Source: Aureispira sp964445645
GTDB lineage: Bacteria; Bacteroidota; Bacteroidia; Chitinophagales; Saprospiraceae
Reading direction: 5' to 3'
DNA: 64,000 nt
Assembly: GCA_964445645.1 (NCBI GenBank)
Contig: CAYULH010000003.1
Coordinates: 1 to 64,000, forward strand
In this document: positions 9,427-17,102 of the stretch, piece after piece
Position numbering within the stretch: position 1 is the first letter of the stretch
Layout of the letters: each line of letters starts with the position of its first letter
Program-made: the position numbers and the translations under genes
The notes under the pieces: model-generated
Seen by the model: the letters and a program-made list of their open reading frames with translations, nothing else
What the model was told of the DNA's origin: nothing
Database searches by the model: none

Positions 9427-10488
9427 CTACCAAGGTCTTTTGAGCAAGATGAATCCATGTTCCTCACCTTCATAATGATTGTAAATGAGCACTCTCTTGG
9501 CTCGTCGTGGTACAGGCGACCAGATGGCACGTCGTGGCATGGTTTGCCCACCTAATAAATTGGCTGCTAACCATACAGCAAAAGCGGAAGCTGTATGATA
9601 TTCTCCTACCAAATTCTTAAAGGTATAAACTCCTGTATTCTCAAAGAGTTCTCTGTGAAAATGATCGTAATAATGGTTGTTCCTACTATCCCCATTATAT
9701 CCTAAAAATAACACATCAATATCATGAGTAGTCATTCCATTCTTTGCCAAGAACAATTCGGTTCGCTCCACCACATCATCAAGATTCACAAAAGTAAATT
9801 GTTCTACATCAACAATACGCGCCTTGGCATCCGTACTATACTCGCGTTCTAACATAAAAAAAGCAGCACCCTCTCCCGCCACTGTTCCGGGTGTATTGGA
9901 ACGAAGCAAATTTTCAGAATGGGTATCTTGTGCAGGTTTAAACATGCCTTTTTCTACCCCTCTCTCAAAATCAGTGGTAGACAGCTCATCTGTAGCCCCC
10001 AAAAGTAGGCGTTCGATTTCGGTTGTCTCAAATTGCACAAAAGCATCTAGCAAAGCACGCTCAAATGCCAATCCTCTACTGATATGCGTATTGTTATAAC
10101 CATTTACATTGCCCAATGTAGCCAAGGCATTGGCTACAGCATTGGGGGCTGTATGTACCCAATCATCGGGTAGCAATGTATGTTCACCTTTCTCTTCTAC
10201 TAAGAAATTAACGGCTTTATCTGTAGCTCCATTGGCCGAGCCTATAATAATACCTTCTACTCTTTTCTCTTCTTTATCAGCTTGTTGTAGCAATGTCATG
10301 CCTGTACCTATCCCCATTCGAACTGCTTTATTCATCTTGGATGGTAAATCCTCAGGAATAAGCTTTCGATAGGGTGGCTCTAAGGCTTCATACTGGTTGC
10401 CCAATAAATGTTCTACCTTGCCTAAGGTTAGTAGGCGCAAATCATAACTCAACTGAGGAGAAATACAGGAAGTGTTGACAATAAACAT
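9427..10488 (-). CDS. Beta-ketoacyl synthase-like protein without active-site Cys (flexirubin-cluster type)
   Basis: The N terminus (NTSCISPQ), the GIIIGSANG segment near 79-87 and the C-terminal GEYHTASAF region follow the thiolase fold of beta-ketoacyl synthases. In its best-matching group, known from flexirubin and aryl-polyene clusters, the nucleophile region reads like THISRGLAFERALLDA (about 134-149), as here: no Cys is present where condensing enzymes have one. It is probably a non-elongating partner, such as a chain-length factor or a heterodimer subunit. At 353 residues it is shorter than FabF. It follows a short related gene by 3 bases. The rest of a pigment cluster is not in the window, so a role in pigment synthesis is inference. 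Confidence 0.7.
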   Translation of the reverse strand: MFIVNTSCISPQLSYDLRLLTLGKVEHLLGNQYEALEPPYRKLIPEDLPSKMNKAVRMGIGTGMTLLQQADKEEKRVEGIIIGSANGATDKAVNFLVEEKGEHTLLPDDWVHTAPNAVANALATLGNVNGYNNTHISRGLAFERALLDAFVQFETTEIERLLLGATDELSTTDFERGVEKGMFKPAQDTHSENLLRSNTPGTVAGEGAAFFMLEREYSTDAKARIVDVEQFTFVNLDDVVERTELFLAKNGMTTHDIDVLFLGYNGDSRNNHYYDHFHRELFENTGVYTFKNLVGEYHTASAFAVWLAANLLGGQTMPRRAIWSPVPRRAKRVLIYNHYEGEEHGFILLKRPW

Positions 10489-10491
10489 AAT

Positions 10492-10896
10492 TTATACTTT
10501 TGAGAAAATGAGCGCAGAACAATTGCTATCACATTCTAGGGAATTGGATAACGTGTATTGGGGTGGTTGATCTGCTTGATAGGAAGAAAATGGATATGGA
10601 GTGGTACAACTCTTTGCAGCTATTCCAAAATTTAAACAGGGATATAATTCGCCATGATTGCTATCTAATGTATATCCAGTATATGTATGGGCAAAATGAG
10701 TAGCAATGAAGGATTGCTCCTGTCGTTCAGAAGTATAACAAGCCTTCTCCAATAGGAATGTAATTTCGTATTGGGAAGTTATACATTGAGCATTCTTAAT
10801 ACCTATGTTACTAGCTTGCAAGCTAACTCTATTGGAGGTCAGTTTTCTACCAATAGCCGAGATGTTATCCATCCCTATAATAGGAGCTTTTGTCAT
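10492..10896 (-). CDS. Short protein with a ketosynthase-like N terminus
   Basis: This 134-residue protein begins TKAPIIGMDNISAIG, which resembles the first beta strand and loop of beta-ketoacyl synthases. The remaining 115 residues show no thiolase motifs but have seven Cys and many Thr/Tyr/Asn residues. The stop lies 3 bases before the start of the full ketosynthase-like gene, so the two are probably translationally coupled. It may be a degraded ketosynthase, or a small accessory subunit conserved in this gene neighbourhood. I cannot tell which. Confidence 0.5.
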   Translation of the reverse strand: MTKAPIIGMDNISAIGRKLTSNRVSLQASNIGIKNAQCITSQYEITFLLEKACYTSERQEQSFIATHFAHTYTGYTLDSNHGELYPCLNFGIAAKSCTTPYPFSSYQADQPPQYTLSNSLECDSNCSALIFSKV

Positions 10897-11641
10897 CTAT
10901 AATCTAAAATTGGATCGTAAGTATTAAGTAGGTGAGAAAAAGTACTTGGTTTGCTGGTTCTTATTAGGTCAACTAGAGTCAATCGCACTTTTGCAACAAT
11001 TGGATCATCAAATATTCAGCTTCATAAATAAACTACTGTGTACAAGGGGAAATTTATCATCAGATGTTTACGTCGTCAATACAAGAAAACTTATTTTTTC
11101 TTAAATTGAGGTATTCTGTAATAATACTTCGTGGATTTTTTACTTTTTTTACAAAAAAGATAAAAAAGCATCTTGTATCTAGTTGATTATCAGCCTTTTA
11201 CAATTTTGATTTCCGTTCTATAATAATCTGATAATCAATCAGATACGATTTCCAACGAAGTAAGACTGGAAGCAATGTGAATTGGTTGATACTATCAAAG
11301 AAAAGGCCGATTCTATACAAAGCTAGTATCCCCCCTAAAGAACTTACCAAGTGCAAAAGGCTGTAATGCAAGAACTTTTTTAAACTACTTAAACTAATTG
11401 GGATCGTTTATATACGGGGAATTATAACTATAAAGGTACAATATTTTTTTTTGTTTACTAATCTAATACTATATGGATTTTTTAATTTTTCTTATATGTA
11501 CCAAGTACCCTAAATGAGTTGGTATCGCATATAGATTGAATTATAGTACAATAGACCTTATCACTACTAAATTAGTAAAAAAAATTATCTTTTTGTCTCT
11601 TTACAACTTCCGCCATGCTCCTATTCAACAAAAATAACTCT
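10897..11641. other. 745-base intergenic region with a long inverted repeat
   Basis: No plausible gene is seen on either strand; the stretch is AT-rich with scattered stops. It lies upstream of the ketosynthase-like pair and downstream of the ABC permease, both on the minus strand, so it probably holds the promoter of the pair. The only strong structure is the inverted repeat at 11175-11246. Confidence 0.5.
11175..11246. repeat. 19-bp imperfect inverted repeat
   Basis: Bases 11175-11193 (GTATCTAGTTGATTATCAG) pair with 11228-11246 at 17 of 19 positions around a 34-base AT-rich spacer. No T-run follows immediately on either strand, so it does not look like a simple terminator. Confidence 0.6.
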
Positions 11642-12916
11642 TTATATCAGTTGGTCTTTTTTCAATTTTGCATAAGCAATTCCCAAACAAACAATAATAA
11701 AAGAAAGTAGTCCAATAACTACAGGTTGTAGAGCCGACCATGAACCTCCTTTGAGAAAGAGTACATAAAACCCTTGCAAGCACCAATTGAGAGGAGAAAC
11801 AAAACTAATGGTTTGCAAAAATTCTGGCATAACAAAGCTAGGCACCCATATTCCTCCAATTGCTGCCAAAATCACAATAGAAATGGCACCAAAACCATGT
11901 GCTTGTTGCTGGGTACTAGCCATGGTTCCCACCACCATTGCATAACTAACGGCTGAAAAGCCACTCAAAATAGTAATCAAAATAAAGCCCAATATATTGG
12001 AAGGAAAGGTCAATGCGGGTAAGCCCAAAGAAGGAAAGGTAAACTTGGCCAATGAAAACACCAATAAGACCTGTGCTACAGCAGCAACCGTATACAAAAG
12101 CATCTTGGCACCAATAACCAAGGCAAAATTTGTAGGCATAGTCTTGAGGCGTACAAAACTACCATTGAGTCGCTCTTTTACAAGATTAGTACCTAAGGCC
12201 ACTACCATAAAAAACATGGCAAAAATAGTCCAAGCGGGTACATTGTGCTGGGTAGAGTTGGGCAATTTATCTTGTTCCGAATTGGTAACTGCTTTGCGCT
12301 CAATAGGTACTCTATTGGCTGTCATTGCTTCTTTCAATTGTGCAGGGGCTTCTTTCAACTCCAACTCTGCACAAAGTTGATTAATGAGTAATTCGCCTTC
12401 CACAGTTTTGAGAAAAGCATCAATCATATTGATAATGGAGAAACAGTAGTTCTCTTGGAGTACAGGATCGTGATAAAATTCTAAAGCAGAAAGTTTTAGT
12501 TTTTCCTTTGGAGTAGCCGCAGCCTCTTCTAATCCCAACTCTACCATCATACTACTGCTTACTAAGCTTGCTTTTTGGACTAGTTTCTGGCTAAAATCAG
12601 CACTGATGGTCATTCCTGTCAGAAAATCAGCTTTTAGCATGGCTTGTTTCAGGTTGGTAATGGTATCATGCTGTTGCAAATCAAATAAGCCAGAATTTTG
12701 CATCAAATCTACCAATTTTTGTCCCTCTTTGCCTTGGTCTCTATTCACCACCACCATAGAAATCTTGTTCTCATTGACCAATCTAAAAGCAGAATCTTGT
12801 ACTATAGTAATGACATAAACCAACAATATGGGCATTCCAAACATTACAAGTACTCCTGCCTTATCATACAGCAATAACTGAAATTCTTTTTTTACAGCAA
12901 TCCAGAGTTTGAACAT
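11642..12916 (-). CDS. ABC-2 type transporter permease
   Basis: This is the membrane subunit of an exporter of the ABC-2/DrrB-YhgE type. One helix lies at about 23-43, then a large extracytoplasmic segment of about 190 residues rich in Glu, Lys and Ser, then five further helices between about 225 and 415, the usual layout. The C terminus ends YAKLKKDQLI, a typical cytoplasmic tail. It follows the ATPase gene at 13063-13809 by 146 bases on the same strand and is probably its partner. The substrate is unknown. The nearby ketosynthase-like genes make a lipid or pigment possible, but nothing in the protein shows it. Confidence 0.85.
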   Translation of the reverse strand: MFKLWIAVKKEFQLLLYDKAGVLVMFGMPILLVYVITIVQDSAFRLVNENKISMVVVNRDQGKEGQKLVDLMQNSGLFDLQQHDTITNLKQAMLKADFLTGMTISADFSQKLVQKASLVSSSMMVELGLEEAAATPKEKLKLSALEFYHDPVLQENYCFSIINMIDAFLKTVEGELLINQLCAELELKEAPAQLKEAMTANRVPIERKAVTNSEQDKLPNSTQHNVPAWTIFAMFFMVVALGTNLVKERLNGSFVRLKTMPTNFALVIGAKMLLYTVAAVAQVLLVFSLAKFTFPSLGLPALTFPSNILGFILITILSGFSAVSYAMVVGTMASTQQQAHGFGAISIVILAAIGGIWVPSFVMPEFLQTISFVSPLNWCLQGFYVLFLKGGSWSALQPVVIGLLSFIIVCLGIAYAKLKKDQLI

Positions 12917-13062
12917 ATACTATTATTTTAACACTTTGTGGATCTGTTCTAATATCAACCAATGTTTGTGAGCTTCCTAGAACTTTTTGACCAAACCCGT
13001 CAGTAGTGTATTTGGTAACTTTCACGATTGTCAAAAGGGGGTAATGGACGGCTCCCTGTTGC

Positions 13063-13809
13063 TTAATCACGGTAAGCCTCTCCTGTAAAATGCAGGAATA
13101 AATCTTTTAAGTCTTTAGCATTGTGATTTTGTAGGACAAATTCCATGGGGCCTTGCAAGATGATTTTACCTTGATCTATCAAGGCAATTCTGTTGCAAAA
13201 TTCTTGAGCCTCAGATAAATGATGTGAGGTATAAATAATGGTTGTTCCCTGTTCATTCAACTGATTAAGAAACTTTAAAATAGCAACTTTACTTTGTACA
13301 TCTACTCCAACAGTTGGCTCGTCTAAAAATAAAATACTGGGCTGATGAATAATACCAATGGCTAAGTTTACCCGACGTTTCATACCGCCCGAAAATGTCT
13401 CTACTCGATTGTTAGCAACATGCGCCAATCCCAAGACAGTTAAAATTTTGGGGATGCGATTTTCGAGGGTTGCCTTGCTTAGATTGTACAAAGCCCCAAA
13501 ATAGAAGAGATTTTGCACAGGTGTTAGTTCTTGATACAAGGCATATTCTTGTGGTACAAAACCAATGGTTGATTGGACTTGCTTGTACGTTGCTTTTTCT
13601 GTTCCTTTGAGATAATGCACCGCTCCACTACTGGCCTTGATAATACCACACAAAATTGAAATTAAAGTCGTCTTTCCAGCTCCATTGGGGCCCAATATGC
13701 CATACTTATCCCCTCTATTAATGGTAAGATTAACAGCTTGCAAGCTATCTCGTTGAGCCTTGGGATACCGCTTACTTAAATTTTCTATTTGAATACAGCT
13801 ATGCGCCAT
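13063..13809 (-). CDS. ABC transporter ATP-binding protein
   Basis: This is the ATPase of the adjacent ABC-2 exporter. It has a Walker A motif GPNGAGKTT, a Q-loop in GFVPQEYALY, the signature FSGGMKRR, the Walker B ILFLDEPT, and an H-loop in YTSHHLSEA, so it is a complete nucleotide-binding domain. The signature has GGM rather than GGQ, which is common in DrrA/CcmA-type ATPases. I prefer the ATG at 13809 (MAHSCIQIENLSKRYP). The frame is open to an ATG at 13863, but those extra 18 residues have no family counterpart. The 146-base gap to the permease is longer than usual for a tight operon. Confidence 0.88.
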   Translation of the reverse strand: MAHSCIQIENLSKRYPKAQRDSLQAVNLTINRGDKYGILGPNGAGKTTLISILCGIIKASSGAVHYLKGTEKATYKQVQSTIGFVPQEYALYQELTPVQNLFYFGALYNLSKATLENRIPKILTVLGLAHVANNRVETFSGGMKRRVNLAIGIIHQPSILFLDEPTVGVDVQSKVAILKFLNQLNEQGTTIIYTSHHLSEAQEFCNRIALIDQGKIILQGPMEFVLQNHNAKDLKDLFLHFTGEAYRD

Positions 13810-14022
13810 AAAATTTAAAATTTCATTTTGTAGAGTTGGTTCAACTTGCGTTTTGCCATACACAGAATTAAGGCATAAAAGTACATCTTTTTTGCTTTTA
13901 TTATACCTCTATTCCCAACAATCCTATGTTTTGTGCTTACATACTTTAGTTACAGCACCATGAAGTTATTGGGAATCTCCAAATTTATTGCTTGATTCTT
14001 TCCATTTTTGAGTATTGGCTAC

Positions 14023-14865
14023 TCATTGCAATTCTTGCTCAATCAGTTGTAACCATTTTAAATAAGGCACCTCCTGCACTTCATTAAGAGCCTGATTTTT
14101 TGTTCGCTCATACAGCGCTTGTGCTTCTGTTAAGGAACAATTACACCATAAATAAAATACATCCTTCGAAATTTTGTTTTTGGTGGTTTGTAATGAATAG
14201 CTAATCATAATGGCTGCTACTGCTAGTGACTTTTTGTAAGGCCCTGCCAAATCTGAAATTTCGTTCCAAAAAGCGGTATTGCCAATTCCCAAATAAACCA
14301 CTCCAATACCAACCCCTCGCCAAAATGCCTGCAAAAACGGCTCCTCAACAATATTTGAGAACGTTTCTAAAAGCGTCAAATCTCCCTCACTCTTATACCA
14401 ACAACTTCTTCCAACACCTTGCCAATACAAAAGCTTGGCTGTATCGGTTTGATCATTTAAATAATCTGTTATGGCACGTTTTCTAACATAATCATTATAA
14501 TAACCATACCCTTCCCAAATATGATTACTCAACCAATTGGAATCCTCTGTTACATACGGACTAGGATCTAATCTCAATTGTGCCAATGCCATTCCTAAGC
14601 CCAAATAAACGGATACAGGGTAAGGATTGCGTTTATACGCTGCCAATGCTCGCCACTCCACAAGAGAATCTTGACTTCTAAGCCCTCTAATAGCCAGTTT
14701 CAGAGCTGCCCCTTCAAATGCTATAGAGGTATAATTGAGAAAATGTTTGGGCAGTTCTACTACCAAATCATCAACATTATACGGCTCATCTACCCAGCGT
14801 TGTACTTTCGTAAACACATATTGCAATTGGGCAATACCTAGAGATATTAATATACTATTGTTCAT
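14023..14865 (-). CDS. DUF1702-like protein
   Basis: The pattern GVGRSCWY (about 152-159) followed by a WRGVGIGVVYLG block (about 182-193) resembles DUF1702, a family of unknown function first noted beside enediyne polyketide genes (UnbL) and also present in Bacteroidota. No signal peptide or catalytic motif is seen. I chose the ATG at 14865, giving MNNSILISLG; an ATG at 14889 would add eight residues. The first 15 coding bases are identical to those of the kdsD-like gene. A polyketide or lipid link is suggested only by the ketosynthase-like genes 3.5 kb away. The family call is from memory of the motif pattern. Confidence 0.5.
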   Translation of the reverse strand: MNNSILISLGIAQLQYVFTKVQRWVDEPYNVDDLVVELPKHFLNYTSIAFEGAALKLAIRGLRSQDSLVEWRALAAYKRNPYPVSVYLGLGMALAQLRLDPSPYVTEDSNWLSNHIWEGYGYYNDYVRKRAITDYLNDQTDTAKLLYWQGVGRSCWYKSEGDLTLLETFSNIVEEPFLQAFWRGVGIGVVYLGIGNTAFWNEISDLAGPYKKSLAVAAIMISYSLQTTKNKISKDVFYLWCNCSLTEAQALYERTKNQALNEVQEVPYLKWLQLIEQELQ

Positions 14866-15215
14866 TATAGTATTATTTTCCACCACCAATATAATGTAGT
14901 AGAGTAATCTACAATAATTTGTATTTGATGATTTGGGTTAAAGGGATACTTGAGTAATAGGGGAAACAAACTATAAAATTCAGTTAATGAGGCTTGTATT
15001 TGTTCACATTAATAAAGATAAGTATTTTTTTTGAAAAAAGATGCCCATATTTATTAAGCTAATAAGAATCAGAATACTTGGCCCCCTCTACAAACAGGCT
15101 CCATCCAAATTCTCCCAATACAAAGAAGAACCTTGCCCTAAAAAGAGAAGGTTCGACAAAATGTTCTGTTTAACACACTACCTAATGTACAGTAAATCCA
15201 GTTTTGGATGCAAAA
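14866..15215. other. Intergenic region with a weak terminator
   Basis: I see no gene. GAACCTT (15128-15134) and AAGGTTC (15148-15154) form a 7-bp hairpin. Read on the minus strand it is followed by a T-rich tail, so it may terminate the gene ending at 15216. Confidence 0.45.
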
Positions 15216-15692
15216 CTACTTTAGTTCACTTACCTGCAATAATTTAGAACTACGAGCATAATCCTTAATATAGGCACGTGTACTGCTCCCCATTTTTTTA
15301 TACCCTGCTATCACAATCTTTTTATCTTCGATAGTGTTTTTGTTGTACTTAAGTATTTTGGGTGCATTTTCTTGTATAGTCAGACGAATAAAACGAAACT
15401 CTGGATTGTTGGGATAGAGCTGGATAGATTGCTCTAATAATTGACGACCTTCTTTGAAAAGACTCAACTTTTTAGTCACCCCCTGCATATAACTGGATTT
15501 TTTCATCTTTAATCCACCTTTATAAGCATTAGTTGTAGTGCTTTGCCTCATTTGTTCCAACTCTCGCAGAGCGTGGTCTATAGTTGTTACAGAATCACTT
15601 CCAAATGCTTTATAAAATGTACTACTGTTAGTAGTCCAGATAAAGCTACTGCCAATTACGAATAATAATAACAAGGATAATTTTGAAGCCAT
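15216..15692 (-). CDS. Hypothetical secreted helical protein
   Basis: I prefer the ATG at 15692, which gives MASKLSLLLLFVIGSSFIW, a clear signal peptide. The open frame extends to 15746. The mature part of about 135 residues contains a segment (KEGRQLLEQSIQLYPNNPEF) that looks like one TPR-type helical hairpin, and several conserved-looking Lys-rich stretches. Proteins like this occur in Bacteroidota as predicted periplasmic proteins without known function. It is monocistronic as far as can be seen. Confidence 0.65.
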   Translation of the reverse strand: MASKLSLLLLFVIGSSFIWTTNSSTFYKAFGSDSVTTIDHALRELEQMRQSTTTNAYKGGLKMKKSSYMQGVTKKLSLFKEGRQLLEQSIQLYPNNPEFRFIRLTIQENAPKILKYNKNTIEDKKIVIAGYKKMGSSTRAYIKDYARSSKLLQVSELK

Positions 15693-15746
15693 CACCAATA
15701 AATACAAATTAGTAGCCTTAGATCGAAAAGGAAAATTGTTATACAA

Positions 15747-16088
15747 TGCCCCTCTTTATCAAATTTAGGCCAGTGAAATAATCTACCTGCTTGCCTTTGT
15801 CCAAAATTGTTCCTAATTGTACTTTTGCTTAGGAATTTTGTACGTAGGTTACACATTTTCTTTTTTGAAAAGACAGCACTGGGGATATATGGTAGGTCTG
15901 GCTGCAAAGATATACTTTTTATCTTTGTTGTAAGAATTTTGATGTTGAAGTTGTTGGTGCAGGTTGATTTGCAATAAGCTTGATTTAAAGAACAAGAAGG
16001 TACAAGAAGGTTTGAACAAAAAAAATTGCGCTTTGGAATAGTTTATCCATAAGCGCAATTTGTATAATTGGTGCAATGTTGTACTTAT
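15747..16088. other. Intergenic region, no gene seen
   Basis: Short open frames here lack coding character. The only clear feature is the terminator hairpin at 16017-16061 serving the fibre-like gene. The rest probably carries the promoter of the gene starting at 15692. Confidence 0.4.
16017..16061 (-). terminator. Terminator of the fibre-like gene
   Basis: AAATTGCGCTT (16023-16033) and AAGCGCAATTT (16051-16061) form a perfect 11-bp stem. On the minus strand the stem is followed directly by a run of T. Confidence 0.8.
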
Positions 16089-16889
16089 TTAGCGAACTTT
16101 GCGAGCTTTTTTGCTTTCTTCTTCTTTGGTTGCCATAGAAGTATCCCACAACTTGGTAACGTAGTATTTGATTTGAGCACGTTTTTCTTCTTTATCATCT
16201 AAGTAACCATAGTTTTGAGTAGTTTTTACTTGTAGACGATAGCCATCATTTCCTTTGGCCCAGCGAAAGGTAACTCTGTGGAATAACGGGCCTAATATTT
16301 TATTATAAGTAGAACGCACTTGGTTAATTTTGCCTACACCATAGTTAGAAACGGCAATAGCGTGTGTTAGGGCATACTTACCTCTCCCCTCTTTTCCACT
16401 AGCATGAGCAATGACTTCAAATGCTTGCACCCCTTCCAGACGATCAATAATTGTTTGCCATTCTCCGTCAGCATTCACACTCCCTGAAGCAAAGGTTCCT
16501 ACACGGCCATTTGCCCCCACCATACCATTTACTTCTAATTCAAATCTAGGGCTGGTCGTTCCTATACCTATTTCACCAGTATCTTTTAAGAAAAGAATAC
16601 TCTTAGGCTTTTGCTCCTCCAAAATATCTACACTCAATCCTTTGGCGTGGCGTGTACGATTTAGGGACAAACTAAAAGCTGGATCCGAATCACGTATACT
16701 CTCAAAGAAACTCATCAATCTGCGATTGGCTCCTTGAGGCGCCAACATAAATCCAAATTCTGGGCTTTGAGAAAAGCCATCATCTACCTTATTAACAGTA
16801 GAGTCTATAAAATCAGAGAAGTTCACTTCTGTAGGAACTGCACCTCTTGTAAATAGGTTTTTAAGTGTGCTTCTGGTTAGTAATGTCAT
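16089..16889 (-). CDS. Tail-fibre-like protein of a contractile injection system
   Basis: The N terminus (about 1-50) resembles attachment regions of fibre proteins found in contractile-system clusters of Bacteroidota. GEIGIGTTSPRFELEVNG (about 105-122) is the motif common to phage and bacterial fibre or adhesin shafts. The C-terminal part (about 130-250), beginning DGEWQTIIDRLEGVQAFEV, forms a compact domain that could bind a receptor. There is no signal peptide, as expected for a cytoplasmically assembled particle. It lies just downstream of the baseplate gene on the same strand but between two hairpin terminators, so it may have its own promoter. It could also be another structural part of the particle. 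Confidence 0.6.
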   Translation of the reverse strand: MTLLTRSTLKNLFTRGAVPTEVNFSDFIDSTVNKVDDGFSQSPEFGFMLAPQGANRRLMSFFESIRDSDPAFSLSLNRTRHAKGLSVDILEEQKPKSILFLKDTGEIGIGTTSPRFELEVNGMVGANGRVGTFASGSVNADGEWQTIIDRLEGVQAFEVIAHASGKEGRGKYALTHAIAVSNYGVGKINQVRSTYNKILGPLFHRVTFRWAKGNDGYRLQVKTTQNYGYLDDKEEKRAQIKYYVTKLWDTSMATKEEESKKARKVR

Positions 16890-17000
16890 AATTCAATTAA
16901 TTACAATTCAGTAGTTTATGGCTTTCGCAATAATAGGTTAGACAAATGTGTTGGACAGCGTGTATTCAACAAATGACAGGCATCATCTTAGAAAAACAAA

Positions 17001-17030
17001 TGCTCTCTCAATGTTAGAACTAAGAGAGCA
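17001..17030 (-). terminator. Terminator after the baseplate J-like gene
   Basis: TGCTCTCT (17001-17008) and AGAGAGCA (17023-17030) form a perfect 8-bp stem. On the minus strand it is followed by TTTGTTTTTC. Confidence 0.65.
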
Positions 17031-17102
17031 CTTATTTCTTTAAGTTTAAAGATAACTATTTTTGTTCTTAGTAGGATAACTCCACTAAAGATTTTCTGTC
17101 TA

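Noticed and set aside
12864..13070. 68-residue minus-strand open frame between the ABC genes
   Set aside because: It overlaps the start of the permease and has no coding character; it is the intergenic spacer.
15041..15247. 68-residue plus-strand open frame
   Set aside because: It crosses the weak terminator of the minus-strand gene and lacks any protein-like pattern.
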